Positions 5,867 through 6,429 of a DNA stretch of 6,429 nt are shown here, in pieces. The notes beneath the pieces were generated by a model. That model did no database searches and was not told the origin of the DNA. It saw only the letters and a list, made by a program, of their open reading frames with translations. Origin of the DNA: Bacillota bacterium (GTDB lineage Bacteria; Bacillota; Clostridia; Lachnospirales; Lachnospiraceae). Location of the stretch: assembly GCA_023419655.1 (NCBI GenBank), contig JAEZXP010000002.1, forward strand, positions 1-6,429, read 5' to 3'. Position 1 is the first letter of the stretch; each line of letters starts with the position of its first letter. The position numbers and the translations under genes are program-made.

Positions 5867-6429
5867 ATGATATGGGCGAAGGAAGAAACCCTTACAAGAC
5901 AGGAATTAAATGAACTTCAATTTACAAGACTTAAAGCCACATTAAAGCGGATATATGATAAGGTTCCCGCATACCGTGAAAAGATGATTAACAAAAAAAT
6001 CAGCTGTGAGGATATTAATTCACTGAAGGATTTGAGCAAGCTTCCTTTCACAATAAAGCAGGATTTAAGAGATAATTATCCCTTTGGATTGTTTACCGTA
6101 CCTAAAAAGGAACTGGTTCGTATCCATGCCTCATCCGGGACCACAGGAAAGCCTACGGTAGTGGGCTACACCAGGAATGACCTTGCTATGTGGACGGAAT
6201 GTGTAGCAAGAATTGCCTGCATGGGCGGTGCCAGTGAAGAGGATATTGTTCAAATCAGCTTCGGCTATGGTATGTTTACCGGAGCCTTGGGACTTCACTA
6301 CGGACTGGAGAAGATAGGAGCGGCCATTGCACCTGTATCTTCGGGAAATACCCAGAAGCAGATTATGTATATGAAGGACTTTCATACAACCCTTCTGGTA
6401 GCAACCCCCTCCTATGCCCTGCATATAGG
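5867..6429 (+). CDS. paaK: Phenylacetate-CoA ligase (AMP-forming), 3' end cut by window
   Basis: The first 187 residues are visible; the family is usually about 430, so less than half is present. The enzyme activates an aryl-acetic acid with ATP and CoA through an acyl-adenylate in the cytosol. The N-terminal region has the PaaK pattern YDKVPAYREK (30-39), then DLSKLPFT (55-62) and DLRDNYPFGLF (66-76). The ATP-binding P-loop is R85-I-H-A-S-S-G-T-T-G-K-P-T-V98, followed by VGYTRNDL. Further matches are FGYGMFTGALGLHYG (132-146), PVSSGNTQKQ (156-165), the DF pair (171-172) and ATPSYAL (179-185). No frameshift is seen. In anaerobes such ligases often accompany indolepyruvate:ferredoxin oxidoreductase genes, which may lie just outside the window. 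The preferred acid (phenylacetate, indoleacetate or similar) is not readable from this part. Confidence 0.93.
   Translation, partial: MIWAKEETLTRQELNELQFTRLKATLKRIYDKVPAYREKMINKKISCEDINSLKDLSKLPFTIKQDLRDNYPFGLFTVPKKELVRIHASSGTTGKPTVVGYTRNDLAMWTECVARIACMGGASEEDIVQISFGYGMFTGALGLHYGLEKIGAAIAPVSSGNTQKQIMYMKDFHTTLLVATPSYALHI

Overview
The window looks like chromosomal DNA from a Gram-positive anaerobe of the Clostridia, most likely a Lachnospiraceae-type gut or rumen bacterium. This rests on the moderate G+C (about mid-40s by eye), strong purine-rich ribosome binding sites, the style of the aspartyl-tRNA synthetase, the DUF1294 protein and the anaerobe-type phenylacetate-CoA ligase. The taxonomic call is inference. 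All six genes lie on the + strand, and base use looks even across the window. I see no mobile element, tRNA, rRNA, CRISPR array or phage gene.

Layout. (1) Positions 2-1663 hold the 3' part of a large carbohydrate esterase of the sialate O-acetylesterase (SASA, SGNH-hydrolase) family. Its catalytic fold is interrupted by a beta-sandwich insert, and its start lies outside the window. (2) A 100-residue Dabb (stress-responsive A/B barrel) protein follows at 1701-2003 and is probably co-transcribed with it. (3) A short intergenic region with a TATAAT box inside an inverted repeat precedes aspS (2104-3897). (4) A 96-residue DUF1294 membrane protein (3917-4207) follows aspS after 19 bases. (5) A near-consensus promoter starts inside the DUF1294 stop codon and is followed by a 14-bp perfect palindrome. 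It drives a GTG-initiated sodium:solute symporter (4302-5801). (6) A phenylacetate-CoA ligase (PaaK-type) begins at 5867 and runs off the right edge. No terminator separates it from the symporter.

How the genes work together. There appear to be three transcription units. The first is a glycan-deacetylation end piece (esterase plus Dabb). The second is a housekeeping unit (aspS plus DUF1294). The third is a regulated unit pairing a Na+-coupled importer with an aryl-acid-CoA ligase, which suggests uptake and/or activation of an aromatic acid such as phenylacetate. The most informative non-coding element is the promoter-plus-palindrome at 4204-4261. I found no clearly undescribed multi-gene system; every gene belongs to a recognisable family. 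The open questions are substrate, regulation and gene pairing.
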